60,626 bases of DNA, taken from contig JADJPK010000019.1 in NCBI GenBank assembly GCA_016713305.1, forward strand, positions 1 to 60,626, read 5' to 3'. Each line of letters starts with the position of its first letter. The first letter of the stretch is position 1. Origin of the DNA: Betaproteobacteria bacterium (GTDB lineage: Bacteria > Pseudomonadota > Gammaproteobacteria > Burkholderiales > Ga0077523). The notes under the pieces are model-generated. The model was given only the letters and a program-made list of their open reading frames with translations. It ran no database searches and had not been told where the DNA came from. The translations under genes were made by a program, and so were the position numbers. Shown here one piece after another: positions 27,416 to 35,892 of this stretch.

Positions 27416-28126
27416 TCAGACCTTCCCCAGATACGCTGCCCGAACCTTCGGGTCGTTCAGCAGATCTCGGCCATTGCCTTCCATGGTGATGCGGCCGGTT
27501 TCCAGGACGTAGGCCCGATCGGCGATCGCCAAAGCCTGGTGGGCCATCTGCTCCACGAGGAGGAGCGTCAGGCCCGAGGCACGGAGCTGTTCGATCGTGC
27601 GAAAGATGTCGTCGATGATCAGCGGAGCGAGTCCGAGCGAGGGCTCGTCCAGCAGCAGCAGTCTCGGCTCGCTCATGAGCGCCCGGGCGATCGCGAGCAT
27701 CTGCTGTTCTCCGCCCGAGAGCGTGCCGGCGAGCTGATCTTCGCGCTCCTTCAGGCGCGGAAATCGATCGAACTCCCGTTGCAGCGCCTGCGCCGTGCGC
27801 GGATCCTTCGTACCGCGCAGATAGGCACCCAGCAGCAGGTTGTCGCGCACGGTCTGATCCGGAAAGATCCCCCGTCCCTCCGGGGACAAGGCCACGCCGA
27901 GACCGACGCGCCGATGCGGCGGAACGCTCGAGCAATCGCTTCCGTCAATGAAAATGTGCCCGCCGGAAAGCCGTTCCAGCCCTGCGATGCCCTTGAGCAG
28001 CGTGCTCTTGCCCGCCCCGTTGGCACCGATGATCGCGACTACCTCGCCGGCGGACACCTCGAGATCGACGCCTTTGACCGCTTCGATGGCACCGTAAGAG
28101 ATGCGGACGGACGACAGCTTCAGCAT
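27416..28126 (-). CDS. livF: Branched-chain-type ABC transporter ATPase
   Basis: 236 residues. Walker A is GANGAGKST, Q-loop region VGLGVALSPEGRGIFPDQTV, signature LSGGEQQMLAIARALM, Walker B LLLLDEPSLGLAP, H-loop VEQMAHQALAI. LivF members of the HAAT family end shortly after the H-loop, as here. The ATG at 28126 gives MLKLSSVRISYGAIEAVKGV; an upstream GTG at 28138 would overlap the previous gene. It works with LivK, LivH and the LivM-LivG fusion upstream in one operon. HAAT systems near catabolic genes often import aromatic acids rather than leucine. Confidence 0.9.
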   Translation of the reverse strand: MLKLSSVRISYGAIEAVKGVDLEVSAGEVVAIIGANGAGKSTLLKGIAGLERLSGGHIFIDGSDCSSVPPHRRVGLGVALSPEGRGIFPDQTVRDNLLLGAYLRGTKDPRTAQALQREFDRFPRLKEREDQLAGTLSGGEQQMLAIARALMSEPRLLLLDEPSLGLAPLIIDDIFRTIEQLRASGLTLLLVEQMAHQALAIADRAYVLETGRITMEGNGRDLLNDPKVRAAYLGKV

Positions 28127-28134
28127 GGCGGCTC

Positions 28135-29913
28135 TCACGCGGCCACGGCCGACGGAGTCGCGCCGGTCCCCAGATAGGCCTCGATGACGCGTGGGTCGGC
28201 CTGGACCTCCGGCGGGCGACCCTCCGCGATCTTCATGCCGTAGTCGAGAACGATCACGTGGTCAGAAATCGACATCACGAGGTCCATGTGGTGCTCCACC
28301 ATCAGCACGCTCACTCCCCGTTCGCCGATGCGCACGAGCAACCGCCCCAGCTCTTCCGTCTCCTGCGGGTTCAGGCCGGCCGCGGGTTCGTCCAGCAGAA
28401 GGAGCCGCGGATCGGTCGCAAGCGCACGCGCCAGCTCCACCCGGCGCTGAAGTCCGTACGGCAGACTGCCGGCAGGCAGGCGGGCATGTTCCGCCAGGCC
28501 CAGCCACTCGAGCAACGCGAGCGCGTGCTCGTGGGCGGATGCTTCACTTCGCCGGGCAGACGGCAGGCCAAGAAGCGAGACCCAGAAGCCGTTGCCCATG
28601 CGGCAGTGCCGTCCCAACAGAACGTTGTCCAGAACCGCGAGTTCGCTGAAGAGACGAAGGTTCTGGAACGTGCGGCCCACTCCGCTGCGGCAGATGGCGT
28701 GGGCGGGCTCGCCGGTGACATCGCGCCCGAGGAATCGGATGGCGCCCGAATCGGGACGAACGATTCCGGTAAGCATGTTGATCATGGTGCTCTTGCCTGC
28801 ACCGTTCGGACCGATGAGCGCGTGGATGTGCCCGCGCTGCAACCGGAACGAAACCTCCTGAGCGGGCTTCACGCCCCCGTAGGCCTTGCTCACTTCGGAG
28901 ACCTCCAGCAACTCGCCCGGACCGCCCTCGCACATCGCCACCCGGGAAAGATCCCGCGGCGCGGCCGCGTGTCCACCCTTCCCTGATCTTGGAAGCCAGC
29001 GCGTCACCCATCCCATGACGCCACCCGGCATGACGTAGAGCGCAAAGAGCAGGAACGCCCCATAGACGAAGTGCTGGACGGCTGGCCAGCGCGCGAGGAA
29101 GGCATCGAGCAAGGTGAGCAGTACCGCGCCCACGAAGGGCCCCGCCAGGGTTCCGGCTCCTCCGAACAGCACGAGCAGGAGGATGAAGATGGAGAGATTG
29201 AAGTTGATGAAGTCGGAGTTGATGTACTGGTTCTGCTGGGCCACCAGAGCTCCGGCCACGCCGCACGTCACGGCCGCGACGACGAACGCCATCACCTTCG
29301 CCCGATAGACCCGCACGCCGACCGAGGACGCCGCGATCTCGTCCGCCTGCAGCGACAAGAGGGCACGACCGAATCGGCCTTGCAACAGGTTCTTCAGTAG
29401 CCCATGCGTGACCACGCACAGCGCGATGCCGAACCAGACCCATTGCCGGCTCGTGAACGGCTCGTTGTCCCAGGTGAGCGGCCTGACGCCGTAAAGACCC
29501 TGCGCCCCGCCGAAGACGTCCGTCCACTCGGAGACGAGCTTCTCCACGACAACCCCGAATGCCAGAGTCACCATGGCGAGATAGGGCCCCTTGACGCGCA
29601 GCGACGGAAGCGCGACGAGGACGCCGCACAGGGCGGCTGCCACCGCGGCCAGGGGCAACACCACCCAGGCGCTCCACTCCGTGTGGACGGAGATGAGGGC
29701 CGCGGCATAGGCACCGGCGGCGAAGAGTCCCGCTTGTCCGAGCGACTTCTGGCCGGCATACCCCACCAGCACGTTCATTCCGGCTGCGCAGAGGTAGTAC
29801 GTGCACATCGTGAATCCGATGCGCAGGTAGTAGTCATTGTCCACCAGGCCGACGGCCACCGCCGCCCCTGCGGCCAGCGCGACGACGAGCAGGGTGTCCA
29901 AAGAGCGAAGCAC
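28135..29913 (-). CDS. livM-livG: Fused LivM permease-LivG ATPase
   Basis: 592 residues. Residues 1 to about 320 form a LivM permease with some eight to ten hydrophobic helices and the loop GYAGQKSLGQAGLFAAGAYA, plus LLVLFGGAGTLAGPFVGAVL. After a linker of about 20 residues (SGKGGHAAAPRDLSRVAM) a complete ABC ATPase begins: Walker A GPNGAGKST, GVGRTFQNLRLFSELAVLDN with the Q-loop, Walker B LLLLDEPAAGLNP, H-loop VEHHMDLVM. The signature is PYGLQRRVELARALA rather than LSGGQ, as is usual for LivG. No stop or restart separates the parts, so the fusion is real in this sequence. Such fusions are known in Betaproteobacteria. Confidence 0.9.
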   Translation of the reverse strand: MLRSLDTLLVVALAAGAAVAVGLVDNDYYLRIGFTMCTYYLCAAGMNVLVGYAGQKSLGQAGLFAAGAYAAALISVHTEWSAWVVLPLAAVAAALCGVLVALPSLRVKGPYLAMVTLAFGVVVEKLVSEWTDVFGGAQGLYGVRPLTWDNEPFTSRQWVWFGIALCVVTHGLLKNLLQGRFGRALLSLQADEIAASSVGVRVYRAKVMAFVVAAVTCGVAGALVAQQNQYINSDFINFNLSIFILLLVLFGGAGTLAGPFVGAVLLTLLDAFLARWPAVQHFVYGAFLLFALYVMPGGVMGWVTRWLPRSGKGGHAAAPRDLSRVAMCEGGPGELLEVSEVSKAYGGVKPAQEVSFRLQRGHIHALIGPNGAGKSTMINMLTGIVRPDSGAIRFLGRDVTGEPAHAICRSGVGRTFQNLRLFSELAVLDNVLLGRHCRMGNGFWVSLLGLPSARRSEASAHEHALALLEWLGLAEHARLPAGSLPYGLQRRVELARALATDPRLLLLDEPAAGLNPQETEELGRLLVRIGERGVSVLMVEHHMDLVMSISDHVIVLDYGMKIAEGRPPEVQADPRVIEAYLGTGATPSAVAA

Positions 29914-29918
29914 GGTGG

Positions 29919-30842
29919 TCAGACCTTCTCGACCAGCCGGGTGCCGAACAGCCCCGTCGGGCGGAATGCGAGCACGAGGATGACCAGCAGGAAGACCGCG
30001 ACGTCACGCCACTGCGCCTGCCAGAGATTGACCGTGGACTCCAGCACGCCCAGGGCGAAACCTCCAAGCACGCAACCGCGCGGGTTGCCGAGCCCCCCGA
30101 TGACGGCGCCGGAAAAACCCTTCAGTCCCACGGCAAGGCCCATGAACAGCGACGCCTGTGCGATGGGCGCGAGAAGAAATCCGGACAGACCCGCCAGGGC
30201 GGAACTGAATACGAAGGCGCCGACCATCACGGCATTGACGTTGATGCCCATCAGGCTCGCGTTGGCGGGGCTGTGGGCCACGGCCCGCATTGCCTTGCCC
30301 AGCATCGTGGTGCGCATCACCCGGTCGAACACCACCATGATGACCACCGCCACGGCGAGGGTCAGCAATTCCTGAGGCCGCACTCCGATCTCGCCCAGGC
30401 GCAGCACCTCGTCTCCCGCAGGGCCCGGCACCACCACCGGCTTGGGACCCCAGATCGCCAGTCCGACGCTCTGCAGGATCACGCCGAACCCGAGGGTGCT
30501 CATCACCCACGCCATGCCGGGACGCCCGGCGAACGGCCGCACTCCCAGCACATAGAGCAGCCAGCCCAGCACACCCATGACGCCGAGCGCTCCGAGAAGC
30601 GCCACAAGCTGCCCGGCGGCGCCGGGGGTCTCGCCTCCGAACGAGGTGGAATCGAGCGGCTTGCCGAGGGCGAGGAACAGCGCACTCATGCCGACGAAAG
30701 CGCCTGCCGACACGAACTCGCCGTGCGAGAAATTGAGGGTCTTTGTCGTGGTGAAGGTGATGCTGAAACCCAGCGCCACCAGCGCATAGGCGCCACCGAC
30801 GGCGAGGCCGCTCACCAACGCCTGCAACAGGGCTTCGGACAC
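29919..30842 (-). CDS. livH: Branched-chain-type ABC transporter permease LivH
   Basis: 307 residues from a GTG at 30842 preceded by GGAG; a longer start at 30887 adds a basic leader without a helix. Membrane helices begin LLQALVSGLAVGGAYALVAL. The family loop GFSITFTTTKTLNFSHGEFV and GAVIGGLGNPRGCVLGGFAL, which contacts the ATPase, are present. It ends 5 bp before livM. It supplies the second channel half next to the LivM part of the fusion. Confidence 0.88.
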   Translation of the reverse strand: MSEALLQALVSGLAVGGAYALVALGFSITFTTTKTLNFSHGEFVSAGAFVGMSALFLALGKPLDSTSFGGETPGAAGQLVALLGALGVMGVLGWLLYVLGVRPFAGRPGMAWVMSTLGFGVILQSVGLAIWGPKPVVVPGPAGDEVLRLGEIGVRPQELLTLAVAVVIMVVFDRVMRTTMLGKAMRAVAHSPANASLMGINVNAVMVGAFVFSSALAGLSGFLLAPIAQASLFMGLAVGLKGFSGAVIGGLGNPRGCVLGGFALGVLESTVNLWQAQWRDVAVFLLVILVLAFRPTGLFGTRLVEKV

Positions 30843-30899
30843 GCTGGGATCACTCCGGAGGCTGCGGCGGCCGAAAGGACGCCGCATTGGCCACGACGA

Positions 30900-32093
30900 C
30901 TACTTCTTGAAATCGCCAGGGACGAACCCGGCGATGATCGGATCCGTGTAGGGCATGAGCTTGCCGTCCTTCCACTTGATCCAGACGAAGTCCTTGGCGG
31001 TCAAGGCTTCGTGGTCGGTCCGGGAGAACGGCTTGTCGTACGTCTTGAGCAGTCCGTTCACGGGGGCCTTCAGGTCCTCAAGCGCGGTCCGCACCGCCAC
31101 GCCGTCGGTCGTCCCCGCCTGCTTCATGGCCTCGGCCATCAGAAGCACCGAGTCGTATCCGTGCAGGGCGAACGAAAAGGCGCTCGGGGCCTTGAGCCTG
31201 GAACCCACGCGTCCGAACAGCTTCTGCTGCGCCGGTGTACGGTTCTCGCTGACGGTCCGCATGAACAGGGGCTTCTCGGCCAGCGTCTTGCCTGCCGCGT
31301 CGAAGAACGTGATGTTGTCCGCGGCCCACGACGTAAGCACCGCAGGGAAGTAGTTGATCTTCTCCATGCTGCGGATGAGCTGCGCGATGGGCGTGCCCTG
31401 CGCCCAGACGACCACCGTGTCCACCCTGGCCGCCTTCATCTTGTTGAGCTGCGACGTCATGTCGGTATCACCCACGCCGAATCGCTCGACCGCGGCGGGC
31501 TTGATGCCCTGTAGAGCGGCGATCTCCTCCATGTCCTTGAGACCGCCCTGCCCATAGCCTGTCGTCTCCGCCATGAGCCCCACGATCTTGGACGTTGCAC
31601 TGCTCTTCCTGACGTACGCCATGAGCGCGGCGACCTGCTCGCGGTCCACCATGGAGACACGGAACATGTAGTTGTCCGCGTTGGGACTCATCGGCTTGGT
31701 GATGTCGGTTCCCGAACCGACATTGCCCATCACCGGGATCTTCTTCTGGTTCGGAATGTGTTTCCAGGCCATGGCGTTGCCCGAGTTCGTCGGACCGAAG
31801 ACGGCCGCGACCTTCTCGTTGTCGATCAGGTCGCTCATGTTCTGGATCGACTTGGGCGGCTGCGACGTGTCGTCGCGGACCACGAGGGCGAGCTTGCGGC
31901 CGAGAACTCCCCCGGCAGCGTTGATGTCGTCGATCGCCGCCTGCATGCCCAGCACGGCAGCCTGGCCGCTCTGCGCCGACGGCGACGCCGACAGATCGCC
32001 GTTGTAGCCGAGCTTGATCTCCTGGGCCTGCGCCGCGCCCGTGAACGAAAGTGCAGCAAACACGGCAGCCAGATGAATTCGACCGAATCTCAT
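30900..32093 (-). CDS. livK: Branched-chain-type ABC substrate-binding protein
   Basis: 397 residues. A signal peptide (MRFGRIHLAAVFAALSFTGA, AQA) is followed by QEIKLGYNGDLSASPSAQSG, the usual type I periplasmic-binding start. Later come AAIDDINAAGGVLGRKLALV, a GPTNSGNAMAWKHIPNQKKI ligand-pocket stretch and VGLMAETTGYGQGGLKDMEE in the second lobe. LivK homologues in catabolic clusters bind aromatic or cyclic acids; the ligand here cannot be read. It lies 58 bp upstream of livH and 68 bp downstream of the SDR gene, the widest gap within the first half of the operon. Confidence 0.88.
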   Translation of the reverse strand: MRFGRIHLAAVFAALSFTGAAQAQEIKLGYNGDLSASPSAQSGQAAVLGMQAAIDDINAAGGVLGRKLALVVRDDTSQPPKSIQNMSDLIDNEKVAAVFGPTNSGNAMAWKHIPNQKKIPVMGNVGSGTDITKPMSPNADNYMFRVSMVDREQVAALMAYVRKSSATSKIVGLMAETTGYGQGGLKDMEEIAALQGIKPAAVERFGVGDTDMTSQLNKMKAARVDTVVVWAQGTPIAQLIRSMEKINYFPAVLTSWAADNITFFDAAGKTLAEKPLFMRTVSENRTPAQQKLFGRVGSRLKAPSAFSFALHGYDSVLLMAEAMKQAGTTDGVAVRTALEDLKAPVNGLLKTYDKPFSRTDHEALTAKDFVWIKWKDGKLMPYTDPIIAGFVPGDFKK

Positions 32094-32160
32094 TGGATTC
32101 CCTCCCCCAGTGTGGAAATGCGGCCGCCGCTTCGGAGCGGAGCCTTTGGTTGCGGAAGCG

Positions 32161-32943
32161 TCAGATGGCCAGGAAGCCGCCGTCGACCGGGAGCGTCACC
32201 CCCGTGACGTACTCGGACATGGACGACGAGAGAAAGACCACGGGCCCCACGAGATCGGCCGTGACGCCCAGGCGCCCCATGGGTATGCGCGTCATGAACT
32301 TCTCCAGGCGCTGCGGATCCTGGCGCGTCGGCGCCGTCATCGGCGTCTCGATCACGCCCGGCGCGAGGGCATTGACGCGCACACCATCCTTCGCCAGTTC
32401 GGCGGCCAAGGACTGCGTGTACATCTTGATGGCTCCCTTGGAGGGCGAATACCCCAGGCTGAATCCCTGCCCCGAGTACGCCGCGATGGAAGCCATGTTC
32501 ACGATCGTTCCGCGACGGGAACGAATCGACGGCAGGAAGGCCTGGGTGACGTTGAACGTCCCGTTCACGTTCACGTCCATCGTCTTGTGCCAGTTGGAGG
32601 CCGCCTGAGCGCTGTCGCTGCCTTCGCGAATGATGATCCCGGCGTTGTTCACCAGCAGATCCACCAGACCGATGTCCGCCGCAACGCGGGCGGAAAGCAC
32701 CTGGCACGCCTCTGCCTGGGTGACGTCCAGCACGAATGCCCACGCGCTGCCGCCTTCTTCGCGGATCATCCGCGCGGTTTCCTCCACAGTTGCCTGATTG
32801 ACGTCCGTGACGACGACCCGGGCACCTGCACGATGAAGTCCCAGACCGATCTCGCGGCCGTTGCCTTGCCCGGCGCCGGTCACCAGCGCGAGGCGGCCTT
32901 CGAGAAGTCGCGGAATCGATAAAGGGGTCGAAGTCATGGTCAT
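32161..32943 (-). CDS. Short-chain dehydrogenase/reductase
   Basis: 260 residues. The NAD(P)-binding TGAGQGNGREIGLGLH matches TGxxxGxG, followed by VVVTDVNQ (an Asp at the strand end favours NAD), LLVNNAGI, the catalytic Ser in NMASIAAYSG, YSPSKGAIKMYTQ giving YxxxK, and the closing VTGVTLPVDGGFLAI. The ATG at 32943 overlaps the flavoprotein's stop in an ATGA, so the two are translationally coupled and probably work in sequence on a cyclic alcohol or ketone. The partner suggests oxidation at a ring carbon. The substrate is inferred only in outline. Confidence 0.88.
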   Translation of the reverse strand: MTMTSTPLSIPRLLEGRLALVTGAGQGNGREIGLGLHRAGARVVVTDVNQATVEETARMIREEGGSAWAFVLDVTQAEACQVLSARVAADIGLVDLLVNNAGIIIREGSDSAQAASNWHKTMDVNVNGTFNVTQAFLPSIRSRRGTIVNMASIAAYSGQGFSLGYSPSKGAIKMYTQSLAAELAKDGVRVNALAPGVIETPMTAPTRQDPQRLEKFMTRIPMGRLGVTADLVGPVVFLSSSMSEYVTGVTLPVDGGFLAI

Positions 32944-34688
32944 GCTGCGTTCGAGAGCCGGGTGGGGAACTGGGAGACAACGGTCGACTCCTTCGCGGAC
33001 GCGGCGAGGGCCATCCCCGCGACGTAACCGAAGGTCAGTGCCGGGCCCAGAGTGATGCCTGCCCCGGGGTAGTTGCCGCCCATGACACTGGCGGCGTCGT
33101 TGCCCACCGCGTGCAACCCAGGAATCGGCTGCTTGTTGGCATCGAGCACGCGCGTCTGTGCGTCGACCGCCAGCCCTGCGAACGTCCCGATGTCGCCGAT
33201 GACGAGCTTGATGGCGTAGAACGGGCCCGTCTCGATGGCGCGAACGCACGGGTTCGGTGTGTTCAGCGCGTCTCCCTGATAGCGGTTGTAGGCCTTGCTT
33301 CCCTTGCCGAAGGCCGGGTCCTCACCCCTGCGCGCATGTTCGTTGAACGTCTCGATCGTCGCCTGCAGGGTGGCGGCGTCCACGCCGATTGCCTTCGCCA
33401 GTTCGGCGACAGTACGCCCCCGTTTGAGGTAGCCCGTGCGCAAGTGGCGCCCCAGAGGCATCGGGAATGGTGCCACGCATCCCATTCCGTACTTGCGCAG
33501 CGTCGCGTGATCGCAGATCTCCCACGCAAAGATCTCCTGGTCCCCCTTCGTCGCCTTCACCAGGTCCTGCACGAAGTCATGGTAGGAGTTCGCCTCGTTG
33601 GCGAAGCGCTTGCCGTGACGTGTCACCGCGATCACGCCCGGCTTCGCCCTGTCGATGAAATGCGGCATCACCCCTGAGGACCCGTCCGGACGCTTCGTGA
33701 CCGACGTTGGAACCCACGCCGCCGCGTGCGGAATCGTCGGGTCGACTACGGCGCCTACGGCTTCGGCCATCCGCAGGCCATCGCCCGTGTTCGATTTGGG
33801 AGACGGCGTGTAATGCTCCTTGCCGGTCGGCGCATGCGGGAACATTGCCTTGCGCCGCTCCACGTCGTGAGGAAAGCCCCCGCAGGCCAGGACCACGCCC
33901 AAGCGGGCCGACACTCGCGTCCGCGTTCCTTCCTTCTCGACCAGCGCACCCGTCACGCGCCCGCCTTCCACCACCAGCTTGCGCACGGGCGAGTTGAGCC
34001 AGACCGGGATGTCGAGGTCCATGGCCGCCTTGGCGAGGCGGCCAGCCAGCGCGTTGCCGTTCGTCAGCGTCATCCCGCGGCCGTGGCGCATGACATCCAG
34101 AGCATGCCGGCTGAGGCGCTTCGCGACGTAGACGAAGGATTCGAACGAGCGGAACACGCGCATGAAGTGCCAGATCTCCTTGCCCGAGCCCAGCATCATT
34201 CCGAAGACGGTCAACTCGGGCAGCGGAGGCGCGAGCTGCTTCACGCGGGCGCCGAGCTCGTGCCCGTCGAACGGACGCGTGACCATCGATCGTCCGCCCT
34301 GGAGCCCGCCGGGTGCCTCGGCGTGGTAGTCAGGGAACACGGGCGGCATGTCGAATTGCACGCAGGTCTGCTGTGTGAAGAAGTCGACCGCCTTGGGGCC
34401 GTTCTCGATGAAGGCATCGACCCGGGCGGGGTCGAAGTGCGTGGTCGTTTCGTGCTGCAGATAGGTCCGCGCGGCCCCGGGCGGTTCATGGATGCCCTGC
34501 TCCGTCGCCAGACGGGTCCCCGGAATCCACAGCCAGCCTCCCGAACGGGCCGTCGTGCCGCCGAACAGCGGTTCCTTCTCAACCACGAGGACCTTCAGGC
34601 CCTGGGCCGCCGCGGTGATCGCCGCGGACATGCCGGACGCTCCGGTTCCGACGACGAGCACATCGCATTCGAGATCGCGCTGATCCAT
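32940..34688 (-). CDS. FAD-dependent oxidoreductase, 3-ketosteroid-dehydrogenase/fumarate-reductase type
   Basis: 582 residues. The N-terminal FAD motif is CDVLVVGTGASGMSAAITAA with VVEKEPLFGGTTARSGGWLW. In the middle lie HGRGMTLTNGNALAGRLAKA and LGVVLACGGFPHDVERRKAM. The C-terminus has FYAIKLVIGDIGTFAGLAVD, GLHAVGNDAASVMGGNYPGA and GITLGPALTFGYVAG, typical of KstD/FRD flavoproteins that introduce or saturate a double bond next to a carbonyl. First gene of the operon, divergent from the IclR regulator over 168 bp. Likely job: dehydrogenation of a cyclic or unsaturated keto compound brought in by the Liv system. Confidence 0.85.
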   Translation of the reverse strand: MDQRDLECDVLVVGTGASGMSAAITAAAQGLKVLVVEKEPLFGGTTARSGGWLWIPGTRLATEQGIHEPPGAARTYLQHETTTHFDPARVDAFIENGPKAVDFFTQQTCVQFDMPPVFPDYHAEAPGGLQGGRSMVTRPFDGHELGARVKQLAPPLPELTVFGMMLGSGKEIWHFMRVFRSFESFVYVAKRLSRHALDVMRHGRGMTLTNGNALAGRLAKAAMDLDIPVWLNSPVRKLVVEGGRVTGALVEKEGTRTRVSARLGVVLACGGFPHDVERRKAMFPHAPTGKEHYTPSPKSNTGDGLRMAEAVGAVVDPTIPHAAAWVPTSVTKRPDGSSGVMPHFIDRAKPGVIAVTRHGKRFANEANSYHDFVQDLVKATKGDQEIFAWEICDHATLRKYGMGCVAPFPMPLGRHLRTGYLKRGRTVAELAKAIGVDAATLQATIETFNEHARRGEDPAFGKGSKAYNRYQGDALNTPNPCVRAIETGPFYAIKLVIGDIGTFAGLAVDAQTRVLDANKQPIPGLHAVGNDAASVMGGNYPGAGITLGPALTFGYVAGMALAASAKESTVVSQFPTRLSNAA

Positions 34689-34856
34689 GGGCCTTGCTCC
34701 GCAGCGTAATGAACGGGAGGGAGTCTAGTGACGCCCCGCGACTAAGTCAAACGCATTCGATAATGACTGATGTTGCGATGCAAACAAAGACGTATGTCTA
34801 TATCGCACGCTTTCCGGCCGCTATACTCGGCGCTCACCCCCCGTCCAGAGGGACGC

Positions 34857-35648
34857 ATGGAAGGCAAGGCACGGCGCGGTATCCAGTCGATCGAGATCGG
34901 GAGCGAACTGCTCGGGGCGTTGGCCCTGAACGTGGCCCCCATGGCCCTGAAGGACTTGGCCAAGGCGGCCGGAATGACGCCCGGCAAGGCCCATCCCTAC
35001 CTGGTGAGTTTCCTCAAGGTCGGGTTCGTCACCCAGGACGCGTCCGGCCGCTATCAACTGGGGCCCTTCGCGCTGCAACTGGGGCTGACCCGGCTGCAGC
35101 GGCTGGACGTGGTCAAGGAAGCGTCTCCGCTGGTGGAAGCGCTGGCGGCCGAAACCGGCCAGAGCGTGGCGCTCGCCGTGTGGGGCAACCTCGGACCCAC
35201 CATCGTCCGGCTGGAGGAACCCGTGCATCCACTGCACGTGAACCTGCGCGTCGGCACGGTCATGTCCATGGCGCACACGGCCACGGGACGGCTCTTTGCG
35301 TCGTATCTGCCCCCCAAGGTGGTCGAGAGACTCGTCACCGAAGATCTGGCGCGCCAGAGCGGACGAGCGGATGGGCCCATGGACCTGACCCGGCCCCAGG
35401 TAGAAGAAGCAATCCTCGATACGCGAAAGCACGGTCTATCGCGGACGATCGGGCAGCCCATCCCGGGCATCAATGCGTTCTGCGCCCCGGTATTCGATTC
35501 AGCGGGACACCTGGTACTGGGAATCACTGCCATGGGCCCCGCCGCGACATTCGATTCCGCCTGGAATGGAAAGGTCGCGAAGCCCCTCAGGGCCTGCGCT
35601 GCCGAGGTTTCGCAAAGACTGGGATTCTTGGAAGGCGGCCACGGCTGA
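34857..35648 (+). CDS. IclR family transcriptional regulator
   Basis: 263 residues from the ATG at 34857 (GAGGG just upstream); an upstream ATG at 34770 adds a leader unlike the family. A winged helix (GSELLGALALNVAPMALKDL, AKAAGMTPGKAHPYLVSFLK) is followed by the IclR effector domain: VMSMAHTATGRLFASYLPPK, then HGLSRTIGQPIPGINAFCAP and VFDSAGHLVLGITAMGPAAT. IclR proteins of this group respond to aromatic or keto acids and control the divergent operon. A -10-like TATACT lies at 34822-34827. It should bind the 168-bp divergent region; no convincing operator is visible. Confidence 0.88.
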   Translation: MEGKARRGIQSIEIGSELLGALALNVAPMALKDLAKAAGMTPGKAHPYLVSFLKVGFVTQDASGRYQLGPFALQLGLTRLQRLDVVKEASPLVEALAAETGQSVALAVWGNLGPTIVRLEEPVHPLHVNLRVGTVMSMAHTATGRLFASYLPPKVVERLVTEDLARQSGRADGPMDLTRPQVEEAILDTRKHGLSRTIGQPIPGINAFCAPVFDSAGHLVLGITAMGPAATFDSAWNGKVAKPLRACAAEVSQRLGFLEGGHG

Positions 35649-35892
35649 AGAGGCTCGCATCGCGGGCCCGCCCGCCCCTCTGTCTGGTTCAGGTCGCACG
35701 CAGTTCACCCTCAGTTTTCCGCGGAATCTGCCGAAATTTCCACTGAGCGTTACGGGAAATCCGTTTCGACCTGTAATCTGGCGCACGCCATCGAAAGGTC
35801 GCACCGCGATCGTCCGTGCGAGCGCGGCTCCGTGGCTCTCGCCAAGGCGCGGCATACGTTGAACAACCCCCCAACCCCCGGGGAGCGATCGC

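Noticed and set aside
28258..28986. Plus-strand frames opposite the liv operon
   Set aside because: Shadows of intact transporter genes on the minus strand.
34741..34856. IclR operator palindrome between the regulator and the flavoprotein gene
   Set aside because: Only short imperfect inverted matches were found, none clearly above chance.
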